Assembly (NCBI GenBank): GCA_017308575.1
Contig: JAFKEQ010000001.1
Location: 124,001 to 188,000, forward strand
Direction of reading: 5' to 3'
Origin: Afipia sp.
GTDB lineage: Bacteria; Pseudomonadota; Alphaproteobacteria; Rhizobiales; Xanthobacteraceae
Length of the DNA stretch: 64,000 bases
Part shown: positions 9,197 to 18,381 of the stretch, piece after piece
Numbering within the stretch: the first letter of the stretch is position 1
Layout: every line of letters starts with the position of its first letter
Position numbers and translations under genes: made by a program
Notes under the pieces: generated by a model
Told to the model about the DNA's origin: nothing
Databases searched by the model: none
The model's input: only the letters and a program-made list of their open reading frames with translations

Positions 9197-9987
9197 GACG
9201 ACACCTGCTGCACGCGCCCACGCGCCACATCGAGAAAAACATCTTCCAGCGTGGTTCGGTTGTAACGCGCCAGAATGCCGGCCGGACTGTCATCGTCCTC
9301 GATGCGCCCACGCTTCATGATGATGACGCGGTCACACAAACGCTCGACCTCGAGCATGTTGTGCGACGCCAGCAGAACCGTCGCACCGCGGGCCTTGCGA
9401 TAAGTCTCGAGGTGAGTACGGATCCAGTCTGCGGTATCGGGATCGAGCGAGGCGGTCGGCTCGTCCAGCAGCAGAAGCTCCGGCTCGTTGATCAGGGCTT
9501 TGGCGAGCGCCACGCGCGTCTTCTGGCCCGCGGACAGCTTGCCGCTCGGCCGGTCGAGAAATTCATTCAGATCGAGATCGGCGGCCAGCCTGCCGATCTG
9601 CTCTTTCAGGTTTGGCACGCCATAGAGCCGGCCAAACACATTGAGATTCTGCCGCACGGTGAGGCGTCCCGGCATGTCCACATAGGGACTTTCAAAGTTC
9701 ATCCGACCCAGCACCGCGGAGCGTTCCCTCGGCATCGCATGGCCGAGCACGCTGACCGTTCCCGATGTCGGCGTCACCAGCCCCATGATCATCGATATGG
9801 TCGTGGTCTTGCCCGCACCGTTGCCGCCCAACAAGCCGGTCACCGAGCCACGCGGAATTGTGAAGGAAATATCGTCCACCGCGCGGGTGGCCTTATAGAC
9901 CTTGACCAGCCGGTCGACATGAATCGCCGCTCCGGACGCGTCCGGAGCGCTGGATGCGGCATTTTGGGGAATCGTCGCGGCGGCCAT
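9193..9987 (-). CDS. ABC transporter ATP-binding protein (ABC-2 exporter)
   Basis: ATPase of 264 aa with Walker A GGNGAGKTT, signature LSAGQ in place of LSGGQ, Walker B LLLLDEPTASLD and a switch His in LLASHNM. It is the partner of the permease that follows it with a 4-nt overlap. The family exports lipids, polysaccharides, Nod factors or drugs; the cargo is not known here. The pair is divergent from regB. Confidence 0.92.
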   Translation of the reverse strand: MAAATIPQNAASSAPDASGAAIHVDRLVKVYKATRAVDDISFTIPRGSVTGLLGGNGAGKTTTISMIMGLVTPTSGTVSVLGHAMPRERSAVLGRMNFESPYVDMPGRLTVRQNLNVFGRLYGVPNLKEQIGRLAADLDLNEFLDRPSGKLSAGQKTRVALAKALINEPELLLLDEPTASLDPDTADWIRTHLETYRKARGATVLLASHNMLEVERLCDRVIIMKRGRIEDDDSPAGILARYNRTTLEDVFLDVARGRVQQVSS

Positions 9988-10095
9988 GATCGACGTTCAT
10001 TGAGCCAACGTGGCACCGTTCGCAAGGCCCGCGAATGCAGACCTCTCACGACAGACCGATTTGTGATCGGACAGGCGGAACGCTAAGGATATGGC

Positions 10096-11427
10096 ATGAG
10101 CGACGTTGCCGATACCGTCTTCCGCCAGCCGCGGCGCTATGTGCGCCTCGACACCATCCTGCGGCTGCGCTGGCTTGCCGCGCTGGGACAGCTGACGACG
10201 ATCTTCGTCGTCTCCGAAGGCCTCGACTTCGAGGTTCCTGTCATTCCCTGCGTGGTCATCATCGGCCTGTCCTGCGCACTCAATCTTGCGCTGCAGACCG
10301 CGTTCAATCCGGTGCATCGACTGGAGCCACGCTATGCGGCCGCCCTGCTCGCCCTCAACATCGCTGAACTCGCCGCATTGCTGGCGCTGACCGGCGGATT
10401 GCAGAACCCGTTTTCATTTCTGTTTCTGGCGCCGGTGCTGATTTCCGCAACCGCGCTGCCGACGCGGATCACGCTGGCGCTGGTCATTTTCGCCGCGGCG
10501 TGTGTCACGGTGCTTGGCTTCTACCATCTGCCGCTTCCCTGGAACGGCGATGAGCCGCTGGTGCTGCCGCCCACCTATATGATCGCGGTCTGGATCTCGA
10601 TCGTGCTGGCGCTGAGCATCACCAGTCTCTACGCGTTTCAGGTGACGGAGGAAGCGCGCAAGCTGTCGGACGCGCTCGCGGCCACCGAGCTTGTCCTGAC
10701 ACGCGAGCAACACCTGACGCAGATCGACGGGCTTGCCGCCGCGGCCGCGCACGAACTGGGAACGCCGCTTTCCACCATCTTCCTGATCTCCCGCGAACTG
10801 GAACAGGCGATCCAGACCAACGGCTTCGACGACCATGCCCGCGGCGATCTGAAAACCCTGCGCGAACAAGCGCAGCGCTGCCGCGAAATTCTGGCGAAGA
10901 TCACGCAGCTTTCATCCGAAGGCGCGCCGTTCGATCAGATGCCGCTCTCGACCCTGATCGAGGAAGCCGTCGCGCCTCATCGCGACTTCGGTATCGCCAT
11001 CAAGGTCCGCATCGCACTGGCGCAAGACCCCGAGCCGGTGCTCGCCCGCAACCCGGCGATCCTCTATGGCGTCGGCAACATTATGGAAAACGCTGTCGAC
11101 TTTGCGCGCGAACGTGTCGAGGTCAACGCATGGTGGAATGCGACCACCGTCGAGATCAATATTTCAGACGACGGGCCGGGCATTCCGCCGGACATTCTCA
11201 AACGGATCGGCGAGCCTTATCTGACGCGGCGGCGCTCGGGCGACCCGCAGGGCGAACGCGGCGGGCTCGGCCTCGGCGTCTTCATCGCACGCACCCTGCT
11301 GGAGCGAACCGGCGCCAAGGTCTCGTTCACCAACAGGATTTTCCCCGATCACGGCGCCGTGGTGACGATCGTCTGGCCGCGCGACAGCTTCGAGACCCTG
11401 GACGTTCCCGCAACCGCGCTGCAGTAG
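10096..11427 (+). CDS. regB: Redox-sensing histidine kinase, RegB/PrrB/ActS family
   Basis: Membrane sensor kinase of 443 aa that controls redox-responsive genes (respiration, fixation, photosynthesis) through RegA. It has six predicted membrane helices in residues 25-180, and the quinone-binding heptapeptide GGLQNPF (100-106). The H-box AAAAHELGTPLS (His219) is followed by the redox-active cysteine Cys262 in QAQRCREIL, the position of the disulfide switch known from Rhodobacter RegB. ATP-binding N- and G-boxes (GNIMENAVD, DDGPGIP) are intact. AAGGAT precedes the ATG. It lies 116 nt before regA, the usual arrangement in Bradyrhizobium relatives (there called regS). Confidence 0.94.
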   Translation: MSDVADTVFRQPRRYVRLDTILRLRWLAALGQLTTIFVVSEGLDFEVPVIPCVVIIGLSCALNLALQTAFNPVHRLEPRYAAALLALNIAELAALLALTGGLQNPFSFLFLAPVLISATALPTRITLALVIFAAACVTVLGFYHLPLPWNGDEPLVLPPTYMIAVWISIVLALSITSLYAFQVTEEARKLSDALAATELVLTREQHLTQIDGLAAAAAHELGTPLSTIFLISRELEQAIQTNGFDDHARGDLKTLREQAQRCREILAKITQLSSEGAPFDQMPLSTLIEEAVAPHRDFGIAIKVRIALAQDPEPVLARNPAILYGVGNIMENAVDFARERVEVNAWWNATTVEINISDDGPGIPPDILKRIGEPYLTRRRSGDPQGERGGLGLGVFIARTLLERTGAKVSFTNRIFPDHGAVVTIVWPRDSFETLDVPATALQ

Positions 11428-11543
11428 CCACGCCCGGCTGCGACGATTTGCAGCCTGCCGTCCGGCATTCTGACGGTATCCCAGCCTTGGCATCGCCCGA
11501 ATGTCACGCCATATCTGAAGGATCGCAGGAGGAGGCCTGAAAC

Positions 11544-12098
11544 GTGACCGCAACCGCCGATTTGACCGAGATTCCCGACCGATCCTTGCTGATTGTCGAG
11601 GATGACAAGGCATTTCTTGACCGGCTGGCGCGCGCCATGGAGACCCGCGGGTTCACGGTGAGCACCTGCGACAATGTGTCCGACGGACTGCATCACATCG
11701 ATAAGACGCCGCCGGCCTTCGCCGTCGTGGACTTGCGACTCGGCGACGGCAACGGTCTGGACGTGGTGTCGGCGTTGAAGCGCCAGCGTCCTGACGCACG
11801 CGCCATCGTGCTGACCGGCTATGGCAACATCGCCACCGCCGTCACTGCGGTGAAGATGGGTGCCATCGACTATCTATCGAAACCCGCCGATGCCGACGAC
11901 GTGGTCGCCGCGCTGCTGGCGAGTTCGACCGACAAGTCGCAGCTTCCTCAGAATCCCATGTCCGCTGACCGCGTGCGCTGGGAACACATCCAGCGCATTT
12001 ACGAGATGTGTAACCGCAACGTGTCGGAAACGGCGCGCCGCCTGAACATGCACCGGCGCACCCTGCAGCGCATTCTGGCCAAGCGCGCGCCGCGCTGA
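11544..12098 (+). CDS. regA: Redox response regulator, RegA/PrrA/ActR family
   Basis: Response regulator of 184 aa, partner of RegB. The receiver domain has the acidic pair Glu19-Asp20-Asp21, phosphorylation site Asp63 in VVDLRLGDGNGLDV, and Lys113. A short linker leads to a Fis-type helix-turn-helix (about 155-180; SETARRLNMHRRTLQRIL), nearly invariant in this family. It starts with GTG, strongly marked by AGGAGGAGG about 9 nt upstream. Confidence 0.95.
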   Translation: MTATADLTEIPDRSLLIVEDDKAFLDRLARAMETRGFTVSTCDNVSDGLHHIDKTPPAFAVVDLRLGDGNGLDVVSALKRQRPDARAIVLTGYGNIATAVTAVKMGAIDYLSKPADADDVVAALLASSTDKSQLPQNPMSADRVRWEHIQRIYEMCNRNVSETARRLNMHRRTLQRILAKRAPR

Positions 12099-12180
12099 CG
12101 GCGGGCGCTGGAACCCTTCCGGGTGGGACTGCGTTGTCTGCGCATGACCACAGGAAGGGCGGCGGCATCGCCGGAACATC

Positions 12181-12402
12181 ATGCGCAAGGCACGACATAT
12201 CGACATCGCCTCCCGTCTCGAAGTCACCAAACAGTTCGGTCTTGTCGAGGATTACCGGATTGACTGGCCTTCAGGCCCGTCGCTCCGCCCGCCGCGCGTG
12301 ACCGTTCGCAGGCGTGAAGCCTATCCCGTGACCCTGACCCGCAGTTACGTCACCAGCCTGCTCGATCCGTTCGTTCCGTCGCGCGACATTGTCGTGAAAT
12401 AG
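12181..12402 (+). CDS. Possible small protein of unknown function
   Basis: An open frame of 73 codons between regA and the heme-oxygenase-like gene. Third codon positions are fairly GC-rich, as in real genes here, but the ribosome-binding site is weak (GGA at -8) and I recognise no domain. The predicted product is basic, with no membrane segment. It could be a real small gene or a chance frame in a 340-bp intergenic region. Confidence 0.35.
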   Translation: MRKARHIDIASRLEVTKQFGLVEDYRIDWPSGPSLRPPRVTVRRREAYPVTLTRSYVTSLLDPFVPSRDIVVK

Positions 12403-12438
12403 CGACCGCCGCTTGAGTTGCACACAGGAGGCAACATC

Positions 12439-13026
12439 ATGGGCACCGCCATCTGGGACATCATCCGTCAGGCGACACATGCGTCTCATCGACGTCTCGA
12501 CGATGCGCTGTCCCGGCTGAACCTTGCGATTCCCCTTTATTACGAGAGCTTTCTGCGCAGCCAGGCCGAGGCGCTGTTTCCCATCGAAGCCGCGCTGGAT
12601 CGTGATGGCGTCGAACGCATCATTCCCGACTGGCGAGCCCGCGCGCGAACCGCAGCACTCACGCACGATTTGAAAACCTTAGGCATTGCCTGCGATCCGC
12701 TGCCGATGCCCTATTTCAGGTCCGCCGCTGAAATACTCGGCGCGGTCTATGTGCTCGAAGCATCACGTATGGGCGAGCGCGTGATGCTGGCGCGTCTGGC
12801 CGAAGATCCCGATTCCTCCGCGATGAATGCAACCGCGTATCTGCGCCATGGATTCGGAAAACGCTTCTGGCCAAGCTTCCTTGCGCTGCTTGAAAATCAT
12901 CCCGAGGCGCAGGCTGACCCCGCAGGCGTCGTGCATGGCGCGGACATCGCGTTCGCGATGTTCGAAGATACGCTGCTGCCGGTGACGCAGATCGCGCCGG
13001 CGTCTTTCACGCAGGTCAGCGCTTAA
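12439..13026 (+). CDS. Biliverdin-producing heme oxygenase-like protein
   Basis: All-helical protein of 195 aa resembling bacterial heme oxygenases (HO/BphO type), which open heme to biliverdin and release iron and CO. The N-terminal THASHRRLD holds the expected proximal heme-ligand His, and LEASRMGERVML corresponds to the distal helix segment LEGS-x-LG. AGGAGG 7 nt before the ATG at 12439 fixes the start; an upstream ATG at 12418 has no such site. Its 3' end overlaps that of the convergent mmcB by 4 nt. No phytochrome or heme-uptake gene is adjacent, so whether it serves chromophore supply or iron acquisition is open. Confidence 0.78.
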   Translation: MGTAIWDIIRQATHASHRRLDDALSRLNLAIPLYYESFLRSQAEALFPIEAALDRDGVERIIPDWRARARTAALTHDLKTLGIACDPLPMPYFRSAAEILGAVYVLEASRMGERVMLARLAEDPDSSAMNATAYLRHGFGKRFWPSFLALLENHPEAQADPAGVVHGADIAFAMFEDTLLPVTQIAPASFTQVSA

Positions 13027-13517
13027 TCCGCATCGAAGCTTTCATAGCCTTGCGGATCGCTCAGGCGGCCGATGCGTTGTGCCGCCAGCAAGCCGAAACT
13101 GATCAGCATCGATTTGCGCGTTGCCGCCGGCAGGCGATGTTCCGGCGCGTTACAGTGCAGATGCGCGCCATAAGCATCGGCGACGATCAGTCCCGTATCC
13201 ACCGGAAAAATCTCGCACGGCAGATCCTGCGTGAAGGCAAAGAACAACCGGTCGCAATGCATCCGGTAGTCCTGCCATTTTTGATCGGCGCGCAGATCGT
13301 CGACCGACGACTTGATCTCAACGATCCAGATGTCGCCGCGTGCATTCATCGCGACCAAGTCGGCGCGGCGGCCGGACGGCAGCGTCAATTCACTGACACA
13401 GGAAAATCCCAAGGATCTCAACAATCTGGACGTGCCGCGAGCGATCGCGAGCGCTGTGTCGGACTGGCGGCGATCCGGTGGCAAACCGGGCTCCATATGG
13501 CGAAACGGTGAATTCAT
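13023..13517 (-). CDS. mmcB: MmcB family DNA repair protein
   Basis: Protein of 164 aa with a PD-(D/E)xK nuclease-like core: LPSGRRADLVAMN followed by WIVEIKSS (Asp...ExK). MmcB was described in Caulobacter as a damage-inducible, LexA-regulated protein of unknown exact role in mitomycin C resistance. I start at the ATG at 13517; the frame extends 35 codons further upstream without family-like sequence. I saw no clear LexA box in the 145 bp upstream. Confidence 0.85.
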   Translation of the reverse strand: MNSPFRHMEPGLPPDRRQSDTALAIARGTSRLLRSLGFSCVSELTLPSGRRADLVAMNARGDIWIVEIKSSVDDLRADQKWQDYRMHCDRLFFAFTQDLPCEIFPVDTGLIVADAYGAHLHCNAPEHRLPAATRKSMLISFGLLAAQRIGRLSDPQGYESFDAD

Positions 13518-13662
13518 GATTCCGACAAGGTAGCAGAAAAGCGAAAGCCCCTCAGCCCCAAAACGGTACGGACGCCGACACAATTCGGACCCCGAGGCGA
13601 CGCGAAGCAGCGGAACCATCACGCTGTCGTGAACCGACGCGACGCATCACCGGAGGGGAATA

Positions 13663-14805
13663 ATGACATCACGCATCACCAGTGGATTCAAACACGGCGT
13701 CTGCGCATTCGTGCTGGCCGCCGTCAGCCTGCCGCTCGGCGCGGCGCTCTCGCAAGCCATGGCCAGGCCGACCGTCGAGGTCGCCTTCGTGCTCGACACC
13801 ACGGGATCGATGGGCGGATTGCTCGACGGCGCCAAGCGCAAGATCTGGTCGATCGCCACCAGCGTGGTCGATGCCAATCCGGATGCCGACATCCGTCTCG
13901 GCCTCGTTGCCTATCGCGATATCGGCGATGAGTACGTCACCAGGACCTTCGATCTCACCAGCGATATTCAGGATATCTACGGCAACCTGCTGGACCTGAA
14001 GGCACGCGGCGGCGGCGACTGGCCGGAGAGCATCAACGAGGCGCTCGATGTCGCGGTCAACAAACTCCACTGGACTGAAGGCAAGGATGCACACCGCATC
14101 GTGTTTCTGGTCGGAGATGCGCCGCCGCACATGGACTACGCGCAGGACACCAAATATCCGAAGACGCTGGCGGTCGCGAAGCAGCGCGACATCGTTGTCA
14201 ATGCCGTGCTCGCCGGCGGCGCGCGCGACACCGAACGGGTCTGGAAAGACATCGCGCAGCTCGGCGATGGCCGCTTCATTCCGATTCCGCAGGACGGCGG
14301 CGATCTCGTGGTAATCGAGACCCCTTATGACGACGACATCATCATCCTGCAGAAGGAAATCAACGGCACCGTCATTCCCTACGGTCCGCAGCGATTGCAA
14401 AAACGTGTCGAGGAAAAAACGCGGCAACTATCGCAGGTCGCCGCCGCAGCGCCTGCATCGGCGTCCGACATGGCGAGCTATCTCAACAAGCGCTCCAGGA
14501 TTTCATCCGAAGCGGTAACCGGCGACGGCGATCTCGTCAGCGCGGTTGCATCGGGGCGCACGACAGTCGCAGGCGTGAAGGACGACGAACTGCCGGATGC
14601 GCTGCGCAAGCTTTCGCCGGATCAGCGCGCCGCAGAGGTCGAAAAGCAGACACAGGCGCGCAAGAACCTCAATGAGAAGCTCGCGGCATTGGTGCGCAAA
14701 CGCGACGCATTTGTCGCCGAAAAGAAACGCACCGCCGCGCCCGGCAAGGCGTCGTCATTCGATCGCGCGGTAGAGGAGACGCTCAAGGTCCAGATCAAAA
14801 AGTAA
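13663..14805 (+). CDS. Secreted von Willebrand factor A domain protein
   Basis: Protein of 380 aa with an N-terminal signal peptide (hydrophobic core about 14-30) and a VWA domain (38-225) whose metal-ion adhesion site begins DTTGSM (Asp45). The C-terminal part (from about 260) is charged and partly coiled-coil. Probably periplasmic; VWA domains bind protein partners in a metal-dependent way. A GAGGGG-type ribosome-binding site precedes the start, and a strong terminator follows, so it is a single-gene unit. Confidence 0.85.
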   Translation: MTSRITSGFKHGVCAFVLAAVSLPLGAALSQAMARPTVEVAFVLDTTGSMGGLLDGAKRKIWSIATSVVDANPDADIRLGLVAYRDIGDEYVTRTFDLTSDIQDIYGNLLDLKARGGGDWPESINEALDVAVNKLHWTEGKDAHRIVFLVGDAPPHMDYAQDTKYPKTLAVAKQRDIVVNAVLAGGARDTERVWKDIAQLGDGRFIPIPQDGGDLVVIETPYDDDIIILQKEINGTVIPYGPQRLQKRVEEKTRQLSQVAAAAPASASDMASYLNKRSRISSEAVTGDGDLVSAVASGRTTVAGVKDDELPDALRKLSPDQRAAEVEKQTQARKNLNEKLAALVRKRDAFVAEKKRTAAPGKASSFDRAVEETLKVQIKK

Positions 14806-15147
14806 CGCTTCATCAATCATAACCGCCGCGCCATCGATAGCCGGCCCGGCCGATCCGGGCCGGCTTTTCAATGCCGTTGAACGCGCTGCAGGTCCGCCAA
14901 TTCGGCCCGCGAACTCGGAGTGCGGGCGCATTGTCAACAATATGTATCCGAGCATTTACGCCCGATTCACGCATTCCGCGAGTTTCGCAGCGCGCGCGGG
15001 GGAAATTCTCCCCCTCTTAATCACATCGCGGCAAGGTTTGCCCTGTGCGTGTCGGCCGAGAACGATCGGCGCGTGTCACGGGAACTGGGAATCGGAAGGC
15101 AACAGCGAACTTTCGTCAAAGAATGACGACGGAGCCGATAGCATCCA
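14806..15147. other. Intergenic region after the VWA gene
   Basis: Apart from the terminator at 14839-14868 it should contain the promoter of the following GGDEF-EAL gene. A CGGAG about 11 nt before that gene's ATG is a plausible ribosome-binding site. I see no RNA gene or conserved reading frame. Confidence 0.5.
14839..14868 (+). terminator. Intrinsic terminator of the VWA gene
   Basis: AGCCGGCCCGG pairs perfectly with CCGGGCCGGCT around a five-base loop, followed by TTTT. It lies 33 nt after the stop codon. Confidence 0.88.
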
Positions 15148-17580
15148 ATGAAGCTACTTTCTAAATCCGCGAATTTCCCGTTGCTGCGGCTGGTTGCGCC
15201 TCTCATCGCCATTGTCCTGCTTCAGGCCTGCCTGGCCGGACTGAGCCTCAATATCCTGTCCTCGGTGCGCGCCTATGTCGGCGGCGAAAGCCTGTGGTCG
15301 AAGGGCCAGAAGGATGCCATCCACTATCTCTCCCTGTATGGCGAAACCGGTGACGACACGCTCTACCGGAAATACGAGCAGGCCATCGCGGTCCCGCTCG
15401 GTGATCGCGCCGCCCGGATCGCGCTGGAAACCAATCCGCCGGACTACGAAGCGGCCCGGGCCGGATTCCGACAAGGCGGCATTCATCCCGACGATATCGA
15501 CAGCCTGATCTGGCTCTACCGCTATTTCAGCGAGCTGCCTGCTCTCAAGACGGCGCTAACGCACTGGATCAAAACCGATCCTCTGCTGGACGACCTCGCC
15601 GCGCTCGGAAAGGAAATCCAGAGCGAGCAGACAGGCAAAGTATTTTCCACCGCGCAAAACGCCTCGCTACGCGAACGCATCGACCATTTCAATGTTCGCT
15701 TCGCGCCCGAAGCCATGGCTTTCAGCGCAGCGCTCGGCAATGGCTCGCGGCATGTCAAGCTGGTGCTCACCATCGCGAATCTGTTTACGGCAGCGTTGCT
15801 AGTGGTGGCGCTGATCCTGCTGGCCCGCCATTTCCTTGCCCAACGGCATCGGCTCGTTCGGGCGCTGCACTCCGAGAAGGAGCGCGCGCAGACCACGCTG
15901 GCCTCGATCGGCGATGCGGTCGTCTCGACCAACAAGGAAGGGCTGGTGGATTACATGAATCCCGCGGCCGAGAAATTGATCGCATGCCGCCTGCATGACG
16001 CGCGCGGACGGCCGCTCGCTTCGCTGTTCGAGATTCTGGATGAAGACACCGGGCATCCGGTCGAGGGGCAGATTCCGCGCATCCTGCAAGGCGAGCATCT
16101 GCCTGCCCCCACCCGCCCGCATCTGCTCCAGCGCCATGACTCCACCTCGGTGCCGGTCTCCATCGTGGGAGCGCCGCTTCACAAGGAAGGCGCGCTTGCC
16201 GGCGCGGTGGTCGTGCTGCACCATATGACCCGCGAGAAGAAATACATCGCCCGCCTGTCATGGCAGGCCTCGCATGACAGCCTGACCAAGCTCGCCAACC
16301 GCCGCGAGTTCGAGCACAGGCTGGAGCGCGCGTTGCATCAACTCGGCACCGGTCAGGATAAGTCGCACGGCCTAATGTATGTGGATCTCGACCAGTTCAA
16401 GATCATCAACGACACCTGCGGCCACGCCGCCGGCGACAAGCTGCTGTGCGAAGTGGCTTTGGCACTTCAGCGGCATATCCGCAACGAGGATCTGCTCGCG
16501 CGCCTCGGCGGCGATGAATTCGCCATCCTGCTGGAAAACGGCGATCTCGATCAGGCCGCCATTCTTGCGGAGCGGCTGCGGCAGACCGTGGAAGACATGA
16601 ACTTTGTCTGGGATGGCCGGACCTTTACAGTCACCGCAAGCATCGGCCTCGTGCAGATGAAGCGGGAGCATGCCACCCAGGACGAGATCCTGCGCACCGC
16701 GGATCTCGCCTGTTACATGGCCAAGGAAAAGGGCCGCAACCGCGTCCAGATTCACAACCCCACCGATACCGAACTGCAGAACCGGTTCGGCGAAATGGCC
16801 TGGGTTCAGCGAATCCACGATGCACTGGACGAGGAGCGTTTCTGCCTGTTCGCCCAGAAGATCGCGCCCCTGCAGAACGCTGGTCATTGCGGCATGCATA
16901 TCGAACTTCTGCTGCGGTTGCGCGATCGCGACGACAAGCTGGTGCCCCCGATCGATTTCATTCCCGCCGCGGAGCGTTATGGCCTGATGCCGCTGATCGA
17001 TCACTGGGTGGTCGGCCATGCTTTCAAGATTCTCGCAAGCCGTTTGAAAAACGCGCCGCACGAACCGATCGCGACCTGCGCCATCAACCTGTCGGGCGCG
17101 ACCTTCGGCGATGACGGCTTCATCGACCATGTCCGCGAACAGCTCGCCCTCCACGACATTCCGCCGACCATGATCTGCTTCGAGGTCACGGAAACCAGCG
17201 CGATCGCCAATATCGAAAACGCCAGCCGTTTCATTGACGTTCTGCAGGCGCTGGGATGCCGCTTCTCGCTCGACGATTTCGGCAGCGGCATGTCGTCGTT
17301 CGGCTATCTGAAGCATCTGCCAGTCGATTACCTGAAAATCGACGGCGGCTTCGTCAAGGACATGCTCGACGATCCGATCGACCGCGCCATGGTGGAAATG
17401 ATCTGCCGCATCGGCAAGGTGATGGGCAAAAGCACCGTCGCCGAGTTTGTTGAGAATGACGCCATTCTCGACGCCGTGCGCGAGATCGGCGTCGATTATG
17501 CGCAAGGCTATGGCGTCGGGCGTCCGGAGCCGTTCGAGATGGCGGACATCGAAACCGACGCCCGGCTGTGCGTGGCGTAG
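15148..17580 (+). CDS. Membrane-bound PAS-GGDEF-EAL protein (cyclic-di-GMP turnover)
   Basis: Protein of 810 aa: membrane helix (about 12-32), periplasmic sensor region (about 33-200), second helix (about 205-228), PAS domain (about 245-365), GGDEF domain and EAL domain. GGDEF is intact at 454-458, with an inhibitory I-site RNED five residues before it, so it can probably make cyclic-di-GMP. The EAL motif reads ELL (Glu586), but the other catalytic residues are present: INLSG, FEVTE, DDFGSG, YLKIDG and AEFVE. Phosphodiesterase activity therefore remains likely. Which activity dominates cannot be told. No partner gene is adjacent. Confidence 0.92.
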   Translation: MKLLSKSANFPLLRLVAPLIAIVLLQACLAGLSLNILSSVRAYVGGESLWSKGQKDAIHYLSLYGETGDDTLYRKYEQAIAVPLGDRAARIALETNPPDYEAARAGFRQGGIHPDDIDSLIWLYRYFSELPALKTALTHWIKTDPLLDDLAALGKEIQSEQTGKVFSTAQNASLRERIDHFNVRFAPEAMAFSAALGNGSRHVKLVLTIANLFTAALLVVALILLARHFLAQRHRLVRALHSEKERAQTTLASIGDAVVSTNKEGLVDYMNPAAEKLIACRLHDARGRPLASLFEILDEDTGHPVEGQIPRILQGEHLPAPTRPHLLQRHDSTSVPVSIVGAPLHKEGALAGAVVVLHHMTREKKYIARLSWQASHDSLTKLANRREFEHRLERALHQLGTGQDKSHGLMYVDLDQFKIINDTCGHAAGDKLLCEVALALQRHIRNEDLLARLGGDEFAILLENGDLDQAAILAERLRQTVEDMNFVWDGRTFTVTASIGLVQMKREHATQDEILRTADLACYMAKEKGRNRVQIHNPTDTELQNRFGEMAWVQRIHDALDEERFCLFAQKIAPLQNAGHCGMHIELLLRLRDRDDKLVPPIDFIPAAERYGLMPLIDHWVVGHAFKILASRLKNAPHEPIATCAINLSGATFGDDGFIDHVREQLALHDIPPTMICFEVTETSAIANIENASRFIDVLQALGCRFSLDDFGSGMSSFGYLKHLPVDYLKIDGGFVKDMLDDPIDRAMVEMICRIGKVMGKSTVAEFVENDAILDAVREIGVDYAQGYGVGRPEPFEMADIETDARLCVA

Positions 17581-17682
17581 GTCCGCCACGCAGAATGCAG
17601 TCTACCAGCCACAGGAACCGGTCGCGCGAAGGACACGGCTAAAACCGCTTGGCGCGGCGCAAAAAATCGGCATTGTGGCCGC

Positions 17683-18354
17683 ATGACCCAAGACGATCAG
17701 ACCCAGGCGCCAGCCGGCGCGCTCATCATTCCGGTTTCCCCCTTCGAACAGAACTGCACGCTGCTCTGGAGCGAGCCGAGCAAGCGCGGTGTCGTGATCG
17801 ATCCCGGCGGCGACGTTCCGCGAATTCTCGAAGCCATCAAGCAGGCTGGCGTCACCGTCGAACAAATCTGGATTACTCACGGCCACATCGATCATGTCGG
17901 CGGCGCTGCGGAACTGCGCGACACGCTGAAGGTGCGGATCGAAGGCCCGCACATCGCAGACAAATTCCTGCTGGACAATGTTGTGGAGAGCGGCGCGCGG
18001 TTCGGCATGTTCGGCGTTCGCGATTTCGCGCCGGACCGCTGGCTGGAGGAAGGCGATCAGGTCAAGGTCGGCGACCTGACATTCGACGTCTATCACTGCC
18101 CCGGCCACTCGCCGGGCAGCGTGGTGTTCCACAACAAAGGCATGCACTTCGCGATTGTCGGCGACGTGCTGTTCAACGGCTCGGTCGGACGCACCGATCT
18201 GCCGGGCGGCGATCACGGCACGCTGATCCGCTCCATCAAGGAGAAGCTGTTGCCGCTCGGCGACGATATCGGATTCATCTGCGGGCATGGCCCCGGCTCG
18301 AACTTCGGGCACGAGCGCGAGACCAATCCGTTCCTCGACGGCGAACTGAGCTGA
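17683..18354 (+). CDS. MBL-fold metallo-hydrolase (glyoxalase II-like, YcbL type)
   Basis: Single-domain protein of 223 aa with the zinc motif THGHIDH (His66, His68, Asp70, His71), CPGHSPGS and GDHGT ligand loops, and a final CGHGPG. Short glyoxalase II-like proteins of this type (YcbL/GloB2) hydrolyse thioesters; the physiological substrate is uncertain. No C-terminal substrate domain of classical glyoxalase II is present. Confidence 0.9.
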   Translation: MTQDDQTQAPAGALIIPVSPFEQNCTLLWSEPSKRGVVIDPGGDVPRILEAIKQAGVTVEQIWITHGHIDHVGGAAELRDTLKVRIEGPHIADKFLLDNVVESGARFGMFGVRDFAPDRWLEEGDQVKVGDLTFDVYHCPGHSPGSVVFHNKGMHFAIVGDVLFNGSVGRTDLPGGDHGTLIRSIKEKLLPLGDDIGFICGHGPGSNFGHERETNPFLDGELS

Positions 18355-18360
18355 CACCGG

Positions 18361-18378
18361 CCGCCGAATCGACGGCGG
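18361..18378. terminator. Short hairpin between convergent genes
   Basis: CCGCCG-AATCGA-CGGCGG lies between the metallo-hydrolase and the hybrid kinase gene. There is no T-tract on either side, so it is only a possible terminator. Confidence 0.35.
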
Positions 18379-18381
18379 ATG

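Noticed and set aside
12114..12159. Terminator after regA (CCCTTCC...GGAAGGG)
   Set aside because: The arms are 32 nt apart with only weak inner pairing and no T-tract, so termination is not supported.
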